Positions 63,785 to 64,000 of a stretch of 64,000 bases of DNA are shown piece after piece (position 1 is the first letter of the stretch; each line of letters opens with the position of its first letter). The notes under the pieces are model-generated. The model saw only the letters and a list, made by a program, of their open reading frames with translations, was not told the origin of the DNA and did no database searches. The position numbers were made by a program, and so were the translations under genes. Source of the stretch: Bacillus sp. ZZV12-4809 (GTDB lineage: Bacteria; Bacillota; Bacilli; Bacillales; Cytobacillaceae); contig NZ_VCRN01000008.1 in the NCBI RefSeq assembly GCF_009849585.1, positions 62,001 to 126,000 on the forward strand, in the 5' to 3' direction.

Positions 63785-64000
63785 TTACTGCTCAAGCCAA
63801 TTATAAAAGGGAATAGATTTCGTTGTCTGTGAGGGAGCATCCTCCCTTTTTGTCCTCTGCTGTGGCTGGTTCTGCCTGAATTTTTTCCCATAGCTTTTAG
63901 CCTGTTCAATCGTTTTTATTCCGTTCTTTTTCCATTCAAAAAGAATCCTGTCTATATATCTGAAGTTCAGTTTACCGGACATGACAGATTCTCTCAAGGC
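63785..64000 (-). CDS. dnaD: Primosomal protein DnaD, C-terminal part only
   Basis: 72 codons to the right edge, in frame through it. The segment GKLNFRYIDRILFEWKKNGI matches the end of the DnaD C-terminal domain, followed by the flexible tail with YNWLEQ at the very end. DnaD loads replicative helicase at origins and restart sites. The 5' two-thirds lie outside the window. It stands 48 bases before nth. Confidence 0.9.
   Translation of the reverse strand, partial: ALRESVMSGKLNFRYIDRILFEWKKNGIKTIEQAKSYGKKFRQNQPQQRTKREDAPSQTTKSIPFYNWLEQ

Overview
The window is chromosomal DNA of a low-GC, endospore-forming member of the Bacillaceae. It carries spore genes (SspL-like, SspM-like, CotD, a YppG-type protein), B-type RNase P RNA, strong Shine-Dalgarno sequences and frequent TTG/GTG starts. 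Long stretches follow the Bacillus subtilis order: cspD-ypeQ-ypeP-ypdP-ypdQ-sspL, ypcP, dynA-bpsB-bpsA-pbuX-xpt, ypwA, ypvA-ypsC-rnpB-gpsB-ypsA-cotD-mrfB-mrfA, then yppG-yppF-yppE-yppD-sspM-yppC-recU-ponA-ypoC-nth-dnaD. The species cannot be fixed from the sequence alone; an environmental Bacillus outside the subtilis group is likely. There is no rRNA, tRNA, prophage, intact insertion sequence or CRISPR array. Both window edges cut a gene: a GNAT acetyltransferase on the left and dnaD on the right.

Layout. 1-9 kb: GNAT enzyme, fhs (one-carbon metabolism), metA (with the acetyl-CoA-type Glu111), AIM24 and methyltransferase pair, a DUF3892-like gene, mntR, topB. 9-18 kb: secreted pullulanase, cspD, the ypeQ/ypeP pair, a preQ1 riboswitch with the queuosine-precursor transporter ypdP, ypdQ, a DMT permease, a PAP2-like protein, sspL. 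18-30 kb: ypcP exonuclease, a sulfurtransferase/Cys-mini-protein/nucleotidyltransferase/dynamin run, bpsAB (alkylpyrone synthesis), and pbuX-xpt behind a guanine riboswitch. 30-39 kb: three-gene ba3-type cytochrome oxidase, DMT permease, ypwA, MFS transporter, and a DUF2249/DUF2249/heme-copper-like membrane protein/MIP18 operon. 39-48 kb: DinG-family helicase, rRNA methyltransferase, rnpB, gpsB, ypsA, cotD, and the mitomycin-repair pair mrfB-mrfA. 48.5-55 kb: an accessory island with two Dpp/Opp-type permease pairs facing each other around a Crp/Fnr regulator and a small heat-shock protein. 55-64 kb: the conserved ypp-recU-ponA-nth-dnaD segment.

The most unusual item is in the accessory island. 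A DppC-type ABC permease is fused in one polypeptide to an extra membrane span and a complete M1 (HEIAH-x18-E) metallopeptidase domain predicted to lie outside the cell. It is translationally coupled to a DppB-type partner, with no ATPase or binding-protein gene in the window. Other points worth checking are a near-consensus LexA box in front of mrfAB, two MITE-like repeats with imperfect terminal inverted repeats, an Fnr-type palindrome upstream of the ba3 oxidase, and several small genes of 30-58 codons that simple ORF calling at 60 codons misses.
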